A stretch of 64,000 nucleotides of DNA from Oscillospiraceae bacterium (GTDB taxonomy: Bacteria; Bacillota; Clostridia; Oscillospirales; Acutalibacteraceae): contig SVPH01000008.1 of NCBI GenBank assembly GCA_015065965.1, positions 16,001 through 80,000 on the forward strand. The letters are read 5' to 3'. Made by a program: the position numbers and the translations under genes. The notes beneath the pieces are model-generated. The model ran no database searches. It was not told the DNA's origin and saw only the letters and a list, made by a program, of their open reading frames with translations. This document shows, piece by piece, positions 45,601 through 53,743 of this stretch (positions are counted from its first letter, which is position 1; each line of letters opens with the position of its first letter).

Positions 45601-45725
45601 TCGGGTGTCTGATAAGCAGATACACCGCAGGTCTCGGCTACCTTTGTGAAAAGCAGCGGATCAAGCAGTTTCTCAAACCTGTCGAGTTTACCCAGCATAC
45701 GCTGAATCTGTTTTTCTGTAAGCAT
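42633..45725 (-). CDS. GH38 alpha-mannosidase
   Basis: 1030 residues, retaining zinc-dependent alpha-mannosidase. Zinc ligands start in GHSHMDTAWLWP (about residue 255-266). The nucleophile Asp is in WLPDTFGYSA, and GVWVECDCNITSGES and YFCTTKIDWND follow. The C-terminal beta-rich domains run to the end. No signal peptide, so it acts on imported mannosides, as the cytosolic class II enzymes do. Together with GH125 (52018) and the ABC importer it suggests use of mannose-containing oligosaccharides. AAGGATG lies before the ATG. Confidence 0.95.
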   Translation of the reverse strand: MLTEKQIQRMLGKLDRFEKLLDPLLFTKVAETCGVSAYQTPERLYEIPDDSLFAPVEKGWVWGAARSFCWFKTEFIVPEELDGKDIFIRPHTQGYETLLWVNGEPYGTFATKIVFTGHGNHYCDLLKKNAKAGEKIEIALEVYAGHPHKGCGPLENNPLLDYNYTFNGIDICLKDYDINDFYFDLMAVNELAMVLDESSFRRGEVVNGLYEAHKRLLYSYDDTDDESFRAALKAAHPFLKEVLAVKTGPEAPRVGLIGHSHMDTAWLWPVPETIKKCARTYSNQLSLMEQYPEYKFVQSSACHSDMLLKHYPSLFKRIQKSVAEGRYEPNGGVWVECDCNITSGESMIRQFLWGQRFTRKYFNYTSNCFWLPDTFGYSAAIPQIMKGCSVDYFCTTKIDWNDTNVFPYDAFYWQGIDGTKVFTHFNKTHLWPAPEDIYNITTDPNGSSIKERNVTNKRLLAYGYGDGGGGPQFEMIEETRRVADLNGCCKSEHVFVGDFMKDLEATVKNPNTYVGELYLELHRGTLTNQHNIKRNNRKAELALRDLEYFTVDGAIKAGVAATDEKTHPLYEKLLINQFHDILPGTCIPDAHILSLEETGWVIETAKELTSQAVRGEGEVVTVTNTLSFDRCDPIFLECEAGLVADCDCKQQAYTNLDGKNILIISGITVPAFSTVKINLVKGAASSESEIKVDGNKMSTPFADITFDAKGYISSFFDKRMNRELCGGEYPLNTFIIAEDLPTSWDNWDIDADLECKYADHSALISREVVSQGAAAVVIRSKYSVSKKSTVTQDVIYFADSAEIRFDTLMDWQDNHRFLKTAFDTSVQNDFARFEIQYGNVLRPTTRNNSVEKAKFEVVNHKYTDLSETRCGVAILNDSKYAISVEGGNMRLSLHKGGTRPDYNGDLGLHRTVYSFLPHVGGFSADTVIKPAYELNVPVVAGKGDFEATALVLPKADNVIVEVIKPCEDGEKAFIARLYEAEGTYTTCPVEFFAGAKKVEITNMLEEVQSELDSTELVFKPFEIKTLKISY

Positions 45726-45752
45726 AAATAATACATCCTTTCCATAGGAATT

Positions 45753-46424
45753 TTATTTGGGTTTATTCATCGGACAGACTTTCATACATATGCCGCAAAC
45801 AGCACCTCTGCCTATCTTCTGAAATTTTGTTTTCATATATTGGCTGCATGCCTCGGGGTCAAAAATCTCTTCCCTCGGTGTACCGGGTGTCCAATCTCCG
45901 CCCTTGATTGCATGGGCAGGACACGCTTTAACGCAAATATCACAGCCCGAGCACACGCTTTCTGCAAGTTTGTTGTCACATTCAAACGGACAATCCGTAA
46001 AAAGCGTGCCAAGGCGCACAAAACTGCCGTATTCGTTATGAAGAAAAAGAGAATTTCTGCCTATTGAGCCAAGCCCGGCAAGACATGCGCCTTTCTTATG
46101 AGAATAACGAGCCATATAATTCCAGCCATCTTTATTAATGCTTTGCGAAGCGGCAACGGTTATATACTTATAACCCTTGCGCTGCAGAAACATGCCTGCC
46201 TGCAGAAGCATTGAATCAATAAACGCATTGACATTGCGGTAATGGTTGAAATAAGTGTGCGTCGGTTCATCTTCAATTTCGTCAATTATGCTGTCTGAAA
46301 GGCGTGCAACGATGCTGACACCGTAAGGCAAGCATTCTTCGCCGTCCTCAACTTTAAAAAAGCCGACATCCGCAACGCCCTTTTCAAGCAAAAATTCTTT
46401 CAGTTCCTGCTGAATGCCCATCAT
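45753..46424 (-). CDS. QueG-like 4Fe-4S double-cluster protein (short form)
   Basis: 223 residues. The C-terminal half has an epoxyqueuosine-reductase-type ferredoxin region: CSGCDICVKACP and CGICMKVCP, with conserved GLGSIGRNSLFLH before it. QueG itself is about 380 residues with a cobalamin-binding part; this short form keeps the core but lacks the C-terminal repeats. It may be a reductase of another kind. The ATG overlaps the prmA stop; a second ATG three bases later is equally good. Confidence 0.78.
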   Translation of the reverse strand: MMGIQQELKEFLLEKGVADVGFFKVEDGEECLPYGVSIVARLSDSIIDEIEDEPTHTYFNHYRNVNAFIDSMLLQAGMFLQRKGYKYITVAASQSINKDGWNYMARYSHKKGACLAGLGSIGRNSLFLHNEYGSFVRLGTLFTDCPFECDNKLAESVCSGCDICVKACPAHAIKGGDWTPGTPREEIFDPEACSQYMKTKFQKIGRGAVCGICMKVCPMNKPK

Positions 46425-47347
46425 TTCGCCACCTTCGTTTCAAAGCAAAGCCAGCCGCCGCTCTCATGGCGTGCAATAACTTCAAGGCCGTTTGCAGCAA
46501 AAGCAGCAAGGACATCATTCTCTCTCGGCTCAATAATGCCCGAGGTAATGAAAACCGCATCGGGATTCATATAATTCTTAACATCTTCGCAAAGACCGAT
46601 GATGATATCCGCAACTATATTGGCGGCGATAATATCATATTTACCGGTAACCTTATCTGTTGTTGAACCCTGAAGAACAGTAAATTCAGGCTCATCAAAG
46701 CCGTTGGTTTTTCCGTTTTCTTTAGCAGTTTTTACAGCAAGTGCATCAATATCGACACCCACCGCACTGTCTGCGCCGAGAAGCAGACATGCAACGGAAA
46801 GAATACCGCTGCCGCAACCGATATCAAGCACGGTTTTGCCTTTGTTGGCATACTTTTCAAGAGTTTCAAGGCAGAGTCTTGTTGTGTCATGAGTACCGGA
46901 ACCGAACGCAAGACCCGGTTCAAGATGAAGTACGGCACGGTTGCCTGCATCAAACTCCTGCTCCCATATGGGGCGAATAAGAAGCCTTTCGCCTACGGGC
47001 ATAGGCTTGAAATACTTCTTCCAGTTATTTTCCCAATCGGCATTTTTGCACACTGCTTCATCAATTTCGCTCTTAATTCCTTCAGCGGCAAGCCTTTCGG
47101 TAAGGAAAGAAACAGCCTCTGCCGGATTCTCTTCAGGTGAAATATAGATATGTACAATGCCTTTGGTTCTGTCCTTTGCGAGCAAGTCTTCATCAATCAG
47201 GTCAATCCTTGCAATCTCCCATGCTTCCTGCTCAAGGGTACGGTAATCCTCAATATAAATGCCGTAAGGCACTGCCATATGAGCGATATCCCCTGCCCTG
47301 TCAACATCATCTGCGTTGACTGTTATTTTAATTTCGGTCCAATCCAT
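46421..47347 (-). CDS. prmA: Ribosomal protein L11 methyltransferase
   Basis: About 308 residues. SAM-dependent trimethylation of L11. The N-terminal L11-binding part (DWTEIKITV onward) precedes the methyltransferase: AFGSGTHDTTRLCLE, DIGCGSGILSVA, and NIVADIII. ATG at 47347 has GGAG six bases ahead; an in-frame TTG at 47359 lies at that site. Overlaps the QueG-like gene by four bases. Confidence 0.95.
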   Translation of the reverse strand: MDWTEIKITVNADDVDRAGDIAHMAVPYGIYIEDYRTLEQEAWEIARIDLIDEDLLAKDRTKGIVHIYISPEENPAEAVSFLTERLAAEGIKSEIDEAVCKNADWENNWKKYFKPMPVGERLLIRPIWEQEFDAGNRAVLHLEPGLAFGSGTHDTTRLCLETLEKYANKGKTVLDIGCGSGILSVACLLLGADSAVGVDIDALAVKTAKENGKTNGFDEPEFTVLQGSTTDKVTGKYDIIAANIVADIIIGLCEDVKNYMNPDAVFITSGIIEPRENDVLAAFAANGLEVIARHESGGWLCFETKVAK

Positions 47348-47359
47348 TTTTATCTCCAA

Positions 47360-48388
47360 TTAATATTTATTGTGAACATCTTCAGCAAAGCAAAGGCAGT
47401 CCTTAACCTCAATAACCGTTCCGTCATCAAGAACAGCCTTGCCGTTCATCCTGCCGAAAACCTGATGTTGGTCCGTGATGATAAATTTTATATCTATCTT
47501 TGCCGCTCTGTCAAGAATGGGAGTAAACTCCATTTCAAATCTGCCGTCACTTGAAGTGAATGTCCACGGGTCCATATATCCGCTCTTGGGAATATTGAAA
47601 ATTATGTCATCGAGTTTATGGCACTTGCCGTCATAGAAAAGCATGTTTTCACTTGCTGCTGAAGTATCACCGAAGCCGTAGCCGATATTGAAGCCGAACG
47701 CATGGCCGTCAATATCCATATTGCCCGAACCCCAATACCATGTATTATCATAAGTCCAGACACCTCTGCCCCAGTCAAGAGTGCCAAAATCCGTTGCGGG
47801 GTCAAAAACATAATCTTTTCCGTCAAAAGTTGCCTTGCCGCTCGCTCTCATGCAGTTGATTTTCTGATTATAATAGAAAGCGGTTTTCTTTTCTTTCCAC
47901 GGAGTTGCAATAACCATTGTATCCATGGGAGGCTGTTCAAGGGTTATATCGCATGAAAAATCTTTACCGTCGCAGAACTTTTTGAAGTTGCAGACGATTC
48001 TGCGCTTGCCCTGTGAAACTTGAAATTCCATATCAAGACGTTTATCGTGATAAACGGTGTTACCCGTTTCGCTTGTGGGCGGAAGTTTGAATTTACCCAT
48101 GGGGAAAGCATTGAGAATTGTTTCCGTATGTTCCCACGGTTTTGAAAAATCGAGAAGACTCACTGACTGCAAACCGATATAGCCGTCATCCGAAAGAGTA
48201 AACGCAACACCGAAATTATTCTTTTCGGAAATAACAAGATAGTAATCCCATTCCTTGATTCTGAACTTTGGTGCTTTAATCGCATTGCGGTCATAAACCT
48301 GATAAAGTTGTTTTGACCAACCGGGTTCTCTGAGGCTTCCGTCCTCTTTAAGCAAGGGCTGAACTTTTGTTACTTCATGGTTTCTCAT
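47360..48388 (-). CDS. DUF2804 domain protein
   Basis: 342 residues, DUF2804, found widely in Clostridia with no assigned function. Aromatic-rich beta pattern with TPWKEKKTAFYYNQKINCM, a WGRGVWTYDNTWYWGSG core (about 210-226) and HAFGFNIGYGFGDTS. The fold looks like a beta-sandwich or lipocalin-like binding protein. No signal peptide. Preceded by GAGGAGG. Confidence 0.85.
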   Translation of the reverse strand: MRNHEVTKVQPLLKEDGSLREPGWSKQLYQVYDRNAIKAPKFRIKEWDYYLVISEKNNFGVAFTLSDDGYIGLQSVSLLDFSKPWEHTETILNAFPMGKFKLPPTSETGNTVYHDKRLDMEFQVSQGKRRIVCNFKKFCDGKDFSCDITLEQPPMDTMVIATPWKEKKTAFYYNQKINCMRASGKATFDGKDYVFDPATDFGTLDWGRGVWTYDNTWYWGSGNMDIDGHAFGFNIGYGFGDTSAASENMLFYDGKCHKLDDIIFNIPKSGYMDPWTFTSSDGRFEMEFTPILDRAAKIDIKFIITDQHQVFGRMNGKAVLDDGTVIEVKDCLCFAEDVHNKY

Positions 48389-48408
48389 AAGTTTATCCTC
48401 CTCAACAA

Positions 48409-49383
48409 TTATTCTTCAATTAAAACTACCTCGCCGCTGACCGACTTGCCGTGATTGTAAAGATTACGGTTTTCAAGCGCCCACTGGCGGGGAGTAAATG
48501 CACCTTCGTCAACAGCCTCAACAGCCGAATGCATTTCATAAAGCCTTGCATCCATAAGGTCAAGTTGCGAAAGAAGTTCCGCTTCAATAAACATCGGCAG
48601 TTTTGCTGCGCCGAATTCAGGCGTGCCGTGATGCGAAATAAGCATATGTTCAACAAGGGTAAGAGTTTCTTCGCTTATACCAAGTTCCCTGCCGATTCTG
48701 TCAACACACATTGCACCCATGACAAGGTGACCCAAAAGATTGCCTTTAACGGTATATTCGGCAGCAATACCGGTTACTGATGCCTGCATCTCTTCAATTT
48801 TTGCAATATCGTGAAGAATTGCGCCCGAACAAAGCAAATCATAGTTTACAAAACGGTAAATTGAGCAAACACATTTTGCAAGTCTGAGGATTGAAAGCGT
48901 ATGCATCAGAAGTCCGCTGCGCACCGCATGATGAAGATTCTTTGCTGCGGGCCAGTAAAGCAATTTTTCTCTGTATTCAGAAACGACGGCTCTTACAAGT
49001 GTTTTAAGTTCCTCATCATTGAAGGAATCAATCACTTTTTCTATCTCCGCAAGCATAATTTCGCCTGTAAGACATGCAGAAGGAACATAATCCTCTATAG
49101 CAACATCATCCTCTGGCATAACAGGGCGGATGCGTTCAACTCTGAATTGAATGACATCATTAAAAGGCACATAACTGCCTCTTACTTTCACAAAATCAAA
49201 AACCTTGAACTGATTTGAGGGAGTTTCCTTATAATCCCAGAGTTTTGCGCTGATTTCGCCGCTGTTATCGGCAAGTACAAGATCAAGATACGGAACACCT
49301 TTTGCGGTTAACTTTTTTTCAACTGTTTTAATAAGGCAAAAGCCCTCATGTGAATTTGAACCTGTGAGCGGTGTGAAATTCAT
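48409..49383 (-). CDS. yhaM: 3'-5' exoribonuclease YhaM family
   Basis: About 324 residues. N-terminal OB-fold nucleic-acid domain (AKGVPYLDLVLADNSGEISAK-type) followed by an HD hydrolase domain with HHAVRSGLLMHTLSI, HDIAKIEE and SHHGTPEFG metal ligands. YhaM degrades RNA and single-stranded DNA from the 3' end. ATG at 49383 has GGTG six bases ahead; the GTG at 49392 lies at that site. Head of the minus operon reaching to 41854. Confidence 0.93.
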   Translation of the reverse strand: MNFTPLTGSNSHEGFCLIKTVEKKLTAKGVPYLDLVLADNSGEISAKLWDYKETPSNQFKVFDFVKVRGSYVPFNDVIQFRVERIRPVMPEDDVAIEDYVPSACLTGEIMLAEIEKVIDSFNDEELKTLVRAVVSEYREKLLYWPAAKNLHHAVRSGLLMHTLSILRLAKCVCSIYRFVNYDLLCSGAILHDIAKIEEMQASVTGIAAEYTVKGNLLGHLVMGAMCVDRIGRELGISEETLTLVEHMLISHHGTPEFGAAKLPMFIEAELLSQLDLMDARLYEMHSAVEAVDEGAFTPRQWALENRNLYNHGKSVSGEVVLIEE

Positions 49384-49421
49384 TTTAATCACCTTTCGCA
49401 GTTTAATTTATATACACCGCT

Positions 49422-49450
49422 ATTGTAACATAATATTTATAAAAATACAA
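49422..49450 (-). promoter_or_regulatory. Promoter of the yhaM operon
   Basis: Minus strand: TTGTAT (49450-49445), 17 bases, TACAAT (49427-49422), about 40 bases before the yhaM ATG. Confidence 0.7.
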
Positions 49451-49473
49451 ACTATAAATTTATTTATTTTATA

Positions 49474-49501
49474 TTGACAAATCCGATACGGTGACTATAA
49501 T
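49474..49501 (+). promoter_or_regulatory. Promoter of the FMN riboswitch-ribU unit
   Basis: Perfect TTGACA (49474-49479), 16 bases, perfect TATAAT (49496-49501), about 15 bases before the riboswitch. Confidence 0.85.
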
Positions 49502-49515
49502 AAAATTAAATATAG

Positions 49516-49629
49516 TTCTCGGGGCGGGGTGAGATTCCCCACCGGTGGTAAAGTCCACGACCCATCTTACGATGGCTGATGCGGTGAGATTCCGCAACCG
49601 ACGGTTAAAGTCCGGATGAAAGAGAATGC
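49516..49629 (+). ncRNA. FMN riboswitch (RFN element)
   Basis: Carries the conserved RFN blocks: CGGGGCGGGGTGAGATTCCC, ACCGGTGGTAAAGTCC, GATGCGGTGAGATTCCGC, ACCGACGGTTAAAGTCCGGA and the closing AGAGAA. FMN binding should favour the terminator at 49651 and so shut off riboflavin import. Confidence 0.97.
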
Positions 49630-49650
49630 TGATGTAATATTTGCATTTAC

Positions 49651-49686
49651 GCCCTGCTTTTTCAGCAGGGCATTTTTGTTTTTTAT
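49651..49686 (+). terminator. Riboswitch terminator
   Basis: GCCCTGC pairs with GCAGGGC around a 7-base loop and is followed by ATTTTTGTTTTTT. It is the expression platform of the FMN riboswitch. Confidence 0.9.
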
Positions 49687-49715
49687 CAGCACTCCGAGCA
49701 TAAGGAGAATGATTT

Positions 49716-50279
49716 ATGAAAAACCAAAACAAAATTATCCGTACCGCAATCATGGCAATGCTTACGACGCTTTCAATCGTGCTTGTTTACACAGTTCATC
49801 TGCCGCTTATTCCTGCCGCACCGTTTCTTGAATATGACCCTGCAGACATACCGGTTTTAATCGGCGCAATGATGCTCGGCCCTGTTTCCGGCATCGTAAT
49901 TCTGCTTGCCGTTTGCATTATTCAGGCACTTACAGTCAGTGCATCAAGCGGAATAATCGGATTTTTTATGCATTTTATCGCTTCATCTGTGCTTGTGCTT
50001 GTCGCATCATTAATATACTATCGCAAAAAAACTCCCGTAAGCCTTTTAATCGGACTTATTGCCGGTTCAATTGCGATGACAGCGGTTATGATTCCTCTGA
50101 ATCTTGTTTTTACGGGTATTTTCCTCGGTGCAGGCACGCAAACGGTTATCGGAATGCTTATACCGGCAATCATTCCGTTCAATCTCTTTAAAGCAGGCAT
50201 AAACTCCGCCGTCACTTTTGCCGTTTTTACACCGATTTCACATGTTCTCAAAAAGTACATAAAGAGTGATAAAAAATGA
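49716..50279 (+). CDS. ribU: Riboflavin ECF transporter S component
   Basis: 187 residues with six membrane helices. Family stretch EYDPADIPVLIGAMMLGP and FFMHFIASS pattern are typical of RibU. Substrate-binding subunit that pairs with the shared EcfA/EcfT module, not encoded here. The FMN riboswitch upstream confirms the vitamin. Preceded by AAGGAGAATGATTT. Confidence 0.95.
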   Translation: MKNQNKIIRTAIMAMLTTLSIVLVYTVHLPLIPAAPFLEYDPADIPVLIGAMMLGPVSGIVILLAVCIIQALTVSASSGIIGFFMHFIASSVLVLVASLIYYRKKTPVSLLIGLIAGSIAMTAVMIPLNLVFTGIFLGAGTQTVIGMLIPAIIPFNLFKAGINSAVTFAVFTPISHVLKKYIKSDKK

Positions 50280-50749
50280 TTGTTCATCCTATTCCGCCTC
50301 TTTATAATTCCGAGTCAAAAACGCTCATTCTTGGTTCTTTTCCCTCGGTTAAATCAAGAGAAGCGGCATTCTTTTACGGCCATCCTCAGAACAGATTCTG
50401 GGCTGTTATTGCCGCTGTATTGCAAAAAGATAAACCGCAGACGGTTGATGAAAAGAAGGAACTTATTCTTTCAAACAATCTTGCACTTTGGGATGTTATT
50501 GCGCAGTGCGAAATTGAAGGCAGTGCAGACAGCACCATAAAAGATGTAAAGGCAAATGACCTGGGTGTTATCATAAGCAACAGTTGCATTGACAGAATTA
50601 TTGTCAACGGAAAAACGGCAGAAAAATACTACAATAAGTACACTTTACCGAAAACAGGGATAAAAGCAATATGCCTGCCGTCAACAAGCCCCGCAAACGC
50701 TGCATGGAGTTTGGAAAAACTTGTTGAGGCATGGAAAATAATAAGATAA
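50276..50749 (+). CDS. DNA-deoxyinosine glycosylase
   Basis: 157 residues, uracil-DNA glycosylase superfamily, hypoxanthine-specific type. Motif LGSFPSVKSREAAFFYGHPQ with NRFW holds the catalytic region, and LPSTSPANAAW is the DNA-minor-groove loop. Removes deaminated adenine from DNA. The ATG overlaps the ribU stop by four bases, so it rides on the FMN-controlled transcript. Confidence 0.9.
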   Translation: MIVHPIPPLYNSESKTLILGSFPSVKSREAAFFYGHPQNRFWAVIAAVLQKDKPQTVDEKKELILSNNLALWDVIAQCEIEGSADSTIKDVKANDLGVIISNSCIDRIIVNGKTAEKYYNKYTLPKTGIKAICLPSTSPANAAWSLEKLVEAWKIIR

Positions 50750-50778
50750 AAAGGCTTGCATTCTAAGCAAGCCTTTTT
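50747..50778. terminator. Bidirectional terminator
   Basis: AAAAAGGCTTGC pairs with GCAAGCCTTTTT, 7-base loop, between convergent glycosylase and patatin genes. Confidence 0.9.
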
Positions 50779-50782
50779 TGTT

Positions 50783-51862
50783 TCAGATTATAATATTATC
50801 AAGCACAGCAACCGCTTCGGCATACTCATTATCCGAATTGAATTTCGGCAGTTTTTTCAGAATAGGTGCATAAAATTTTTGCTCACTTTCCTCTTCTTTT
50901 AACTGCTGTTCTTTTTGATACTCAGTATATTTTTCTTTTAAACTATAGAGAAATTTATCTTTGCCGTATACTTTAAAGCGCTCCATACCCAGTTCGTAAC
51001 CGAGAGTTTCAAGTTGTTCAAGTGCATCTGCGCCGAACTCATCAAGCATTTCTCTGAATGTTGCGCATTCAAAATAGAACTGCCTGCCGGAAAGATATCC
51101 AAACGCTTTTCTTGTATCAAGATATCCCATTTTAAGGCGTTTTTCATACATCTCATCGCTGAAATCAAACGCTGCGCCGAGGTCATCAATCTCAAATGGT
51201 CTTATATAGATAAACTCCGCATTGGTCATATCGCTTTTATGTCCGATCCCTTTCATTGAAGAAATATCAACAACAATTATTCGGTTGAATCCGTTCTTGC
51301 GCAACAAACCTATTGGTGCATTATCATAGACACCGCCGTCAAGATAGCGCTCTCCTTCAGGGCCGATTTTACTTACTCCCGGTACTTTGGACGAAGCAAG
51401 AAGATAATCCACAAGTTCGCCATCGGGAATTTTATCCAAAAATATTTCAAGCGGAGCAAACTCAGACAAACTGAATGTTACCATACCGAATTTTACATTT
51501 GACTCACGCACTTTTTTCTCATCTATAAACTGCAAAAGCAGTTCTTTTGTGGGCGATGCATCAATGCCTCCGTTACGCACAATTTCTTTAAACAGCACCG
51601 TTGCATTTCTTAAACTGAAAAGGTTTTCAGGGTCTTTTAAATCTTTGGCGATTCTTACACCCCTGTCAACCGAAGCACACTGCCATAACTGCTCCGCTTC
51701 TTCATAGCAATCCGCAGCAATAAGCGCACCGTTTATCGAACCGATTGATACGCCTGCAACAGCAGAAAAGTTAACGCCGAGTTCTCTCATTGCTTTCCAC
51801 GCGCCGAGTTGATATACGCCTTTTGCCCCTCCTCCTGCAAGCACAAGGCCGTATTCTTTCAT
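50783..51862 (-). CDS. Patatin-like phospholipase
   Basis: 359 residues. Oxyanion loop GGGAKGVYQLGAW at the N-terminus, nucleophile GVSIGSINGA, and catalytic Asp in LDGGVYDNAPI make a complete Ser-Asp dyad. No signal peptide; cytosolic lipid acyl hydrolase. C-terminal extension of about 100 charged residues has no recognisable domain. AAGGAGATGAG lies before the ATG. Divergent from GH125. A TTTACT-N17-TAAAAT promoter is likely. Confidence 0.92.
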   Translation of the reverse strand: MKEYGLVLAGGGAKGVYQLGAWKAMRELGVNFSAVAGVSIGSINGALIAADCYEEAEQLWQCASVDRGVRIAKDLKDPENLFSLRNATVLFKEIVRNGGIDASPTKELLLQFIDEKKVRESNVKFGMVTFSLSEFAPLEIFLDKIPDGELVDYLLASSKVPGVSKIGPEGERYLDGGVYDNAPIGLLRKNGFNRIIVVDISSMKGIGHKSDMTNAEFIYIRPFEIDDLGAAFDFSDEMYEKRLKMGYLDTRKAFGYLSGRQFYFECATFREMLDEFGADALEQLETLGYELGMERFKVYGKDKFLYSLKEKYTEYQKEQQLKEEESEQKFYAPILKKLPKFNSDNEYAEAVAVLDNIII

Positions 51863-51894
51863 TTTCTCATCTCCTTACCGATTATGTTTTAATT

Positions 51895-51936
51895 TTAACA
51901 TATTAACATGTAACAGTAAATATCCTAAATGTAACA
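51895..51936. repeat. Short direct repeats between divergent genes
   Basis: TTAACAT occurs twice, eight bases apart (51895 and 51903). ATGTAACA occurs twice, 21 bases apart (51908 and 51929). They lie between the divergent patatin and GH125 genes and could be an operator, but no regulator is nearby. Confidence 0.4.
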
Positions 51937-51955
51937 TTTGATGCTCAAAAATTCA

Positions 51956-51984
51956 TTGACAACAAACCGCTGAAGATATATCAT
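51956..51984 (+). promoter_or_regulatory. Promoter of the GH125 gene
   Basis: Perfect TTGACA (51956-51961), 17 bases, TATCAT (51979-51984), 33 bases before the ATG. Confidence 0.75.
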
Positions 51985-52017
51985 TAAATCAGTTAACTAC
52001 AGAAAGGAAAACTTATT

Positions 52018-53301
52018 ATGAAACTTCCCGTTTGCGTTGAAAAAAGAATGGACGAGTATTGTTCCGCAATCGAAAAACACAGCCCAAAACTTGCAAAACT
52101 TTACAGAAACTGTTACCCCAACACACTTGAAACTGCCACTGAAATCATGGACGACGGCTCGGTTTTTGTTCTCACGGGCGATATCCCCGCAATGTGGCTG
52201 AGGGATTCAACCGCAGAGGTATCTCACTACATTCCCCTTGCGGCGGGAAATGAAGATATAAGGGAAATCATAAAGGGTGTTATTAAAAGGCAGAGAATGT
52301 ATATCAGCATGGAGCCTTATGCAAACGCATACAAAAAAGAGCCCAATGACCACAGAGAATTTGATGATTCACCGCTGAATCATCCTATTGTGTGGGAAAG
52401 AAAATATGAGATTGACTCCCTCTGCTACCCTATCCGACTTGCATATCTTTACTGGAAAGCAACGGGTGACAGCAGCATACTCGGCAAAGATTTCCTTGAA
52501 AGCACAAAAACAACGGTTGCACTCTGGAAAACGGAACAACACCATTTTGAAAAATCCCCATACCGTTTCACAAGAAAAAGATGCCCTTATCAGGACACCC
52601 TGCATAACGGCGGAATGGGCGAACCCGTTGAATACACGGGCATGACATGGTCGGGTTTCAGACCAAGCGATGATGCCTGCAGATACGGCTATCTTGTTGC
52701 ATCAAATATGTTTGCGGTTGTTGTTCTGGGTTATCTCGACGAGATGCTCAAAGCCGCATATCCCGATGAAAAATCACTGATTGAAGAATGCAACACCCTT
52801 AAAGAAGAAATAAAAGACGGTATAGCAAAGTATGCTGTAATTGATACCGAAAACCACGGCAAAATCTATGCTTGTGAAGTTAACGGCAAGGGCGATTATT
52901 TCCTTTTTGACGATGCAAACGTTCCCAGCCTGCTTTCCGCACCTTATCTCGGTTTCTGCGGATATGACGATGAAATTTACCGCAACACACGCAGTTTTAT
53001 TCTGAGCAAAGACAACCCCTACTATTATGAAGGCAAGTTTGCAAAAGGCGTAGGCAGCCCTCACACTCCGAAAGGATATATCTGGCACATAGCCCTTTCA
53101 ATGCAGGGTCTTACAAGCAATGACCCCGAAGAAATAAGAGAAATACTGCATATGCTTGAAACAACGGATGCCGACACAGGCTATATGCACGAAGGCTTTG
53201 ATGCAAACAACCCGAAAAAATTCACAAGAAGTTGGTTCAGTTGGTCCTGCGCTCTATTTGCGGAACTTGTTGAAAAAGCAGTTGACGAGGAGATAATCTA
53301 A
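52018..53301 (+). CDS. GH125 exo-alpha-1,6-mannosidase
   Basis: 427 residues, inverting metal-independent alpha-mannosidase family GH125. Family signatures: DIPAMWLRDSTAEVSHY, YEIDSLCYPIRLAYLYW, GMTWSGFRPSDDAC and the C-terminal GYMHEGFDANNPKKFTRSWF. Removes alpha-1,6-mannose, acting with GH38-type enzymes on high-mannose glycans. No signal peptide, so it is intracellular. AAAGGAAAAC before the ATG. Its stop overlaps the next ATG. Confidence 0.95.
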   Translation: MKLPVCVEKRMDEYCSAIEKHSPKLAKLYRNCYPNTLETATEIMDDGSVFVLTGDIPAMWLRDSTAEVSHYIPLAAGNEDIREIIKGVIKRQRMYISMEPYANAYKKEPNDHREFDDSPLNHPIVWERKYEIDSLCYPIRLAYLYWKATGDSSILGKDFLESTKTTVALWKTEQHHFEKSPYRFTRKRCPYQDTLHNGGMGEPVEYTGMTWSGFRPSDDACRYGYLVASNMFAVVVLGYLDEMLKAAYPDEKSLIEECNTLKEEIKDGIAKYAVIDTENHGKIYACEVNGKGDYFLFDDANVPSLLSAPYLGFCGYDDEIYRNTRSFILSKDNPYYYEGKFAKGVGSPHTPKGYIWHIALSMQGLTSNDPEEIREILHMLETTDADTGYMHEGFDANNPKKFTRSWFSWSCALFAELVEKAVDEEII

Positions 53302-53579
53302 TGCTGACAATGAATCTTTACTATCAGATGAAGCCGGGCAAAAAGCAAGAATTTGCCGAAAAGATTTATGCGCTCGGCATTCCGCAGGCAACGCAAAAAG
53401 AAGAAGGCTGCATTGCCTATAATTTCTATGTTTCTCCCGATAAAGACGAAATCCTGCTCATTGAAAAGTGGAAAAACGCAGATTGCCTCCCCTCTCACAC
53501 TAAGCAGGAACATTTCAAAAAACTTATTTCTCTAAAAGATGAATATGTAATTTCAACTTCATGCGAGAAATTCGAATGA
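53301..53579 (+). CDS. ABM-domain putative quinol monooxygenase
   Basis: 92 residues, ferredoxin-like dimeric alpha/beta barrel of the ABM (antibiotic biosynthesis monooxygenase) type: EEGCIAYNFYVSP, LLIEKWKNADCLPSHTKQEHF. Homologues (YgiN-like) are cofactor-free quinol oxidases or stress proteins. One-base overlap with GH125 suggests co-expression; the link in function is not evident. Confidence 0.85.
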   Translation: MLTMNLYYQMKPGKKQEFAEKIYALGIPQATQKEEGCIAYNFYVSPDKDEILLIEKWKNADCLPSHTKQEHFKKLISLKDEYVISTSCEKFE

Positions 53580-53605
53580 TTTTTTAAAAAAATTCAAAAA
53601 AAGGC

Positions 53606-53634
53606 TTGAAAAAAGCAAAACATTATGGTATTAT
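53606..53634 (+). promoter_or_regulatory. tRNA promoter
   Basis: TTGAAA (53606-53611), 17 bases, TATTAT (53629-53634), 32 bases before the tRNA. Confidence 0.75.
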
Positions 53635-53666
53635 AACATGCGTTCGGTATGAGCGCATGTTAATAT

Positions 53667-53742
53667 GCTGCTATGGCTCAGGTGGTAGAGCACATCCTTG
53701 GTAAGGATGAGGTCGGCGGTTCGAGTCCGCCTAGCAGCTCCA
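53667..53742 (+). tRNA. tRNA-Thr, anticodon GGT
   Basis: 76 bases with encoded CCA. Acceptor GCTGCTA/TAGCAGC, D arm GCTC/GAGC, anticodon stem CATCC/GGATG with loop TTGGTAA (anticodon 53700-53702), and T arm GGCGG TTCGAGT CCGCC. Discriminator U is normal for some threonine tRNAs. Confidence 0.97.
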
Positions 53743-53743
53743 G

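Noticed and set aside
53667..53742. Integrative element inserted in tRNA-Thr
   Set aside because: The tRNA is intact with its own terminator and no repeat of its 3' end or integrase gene was found downstream.
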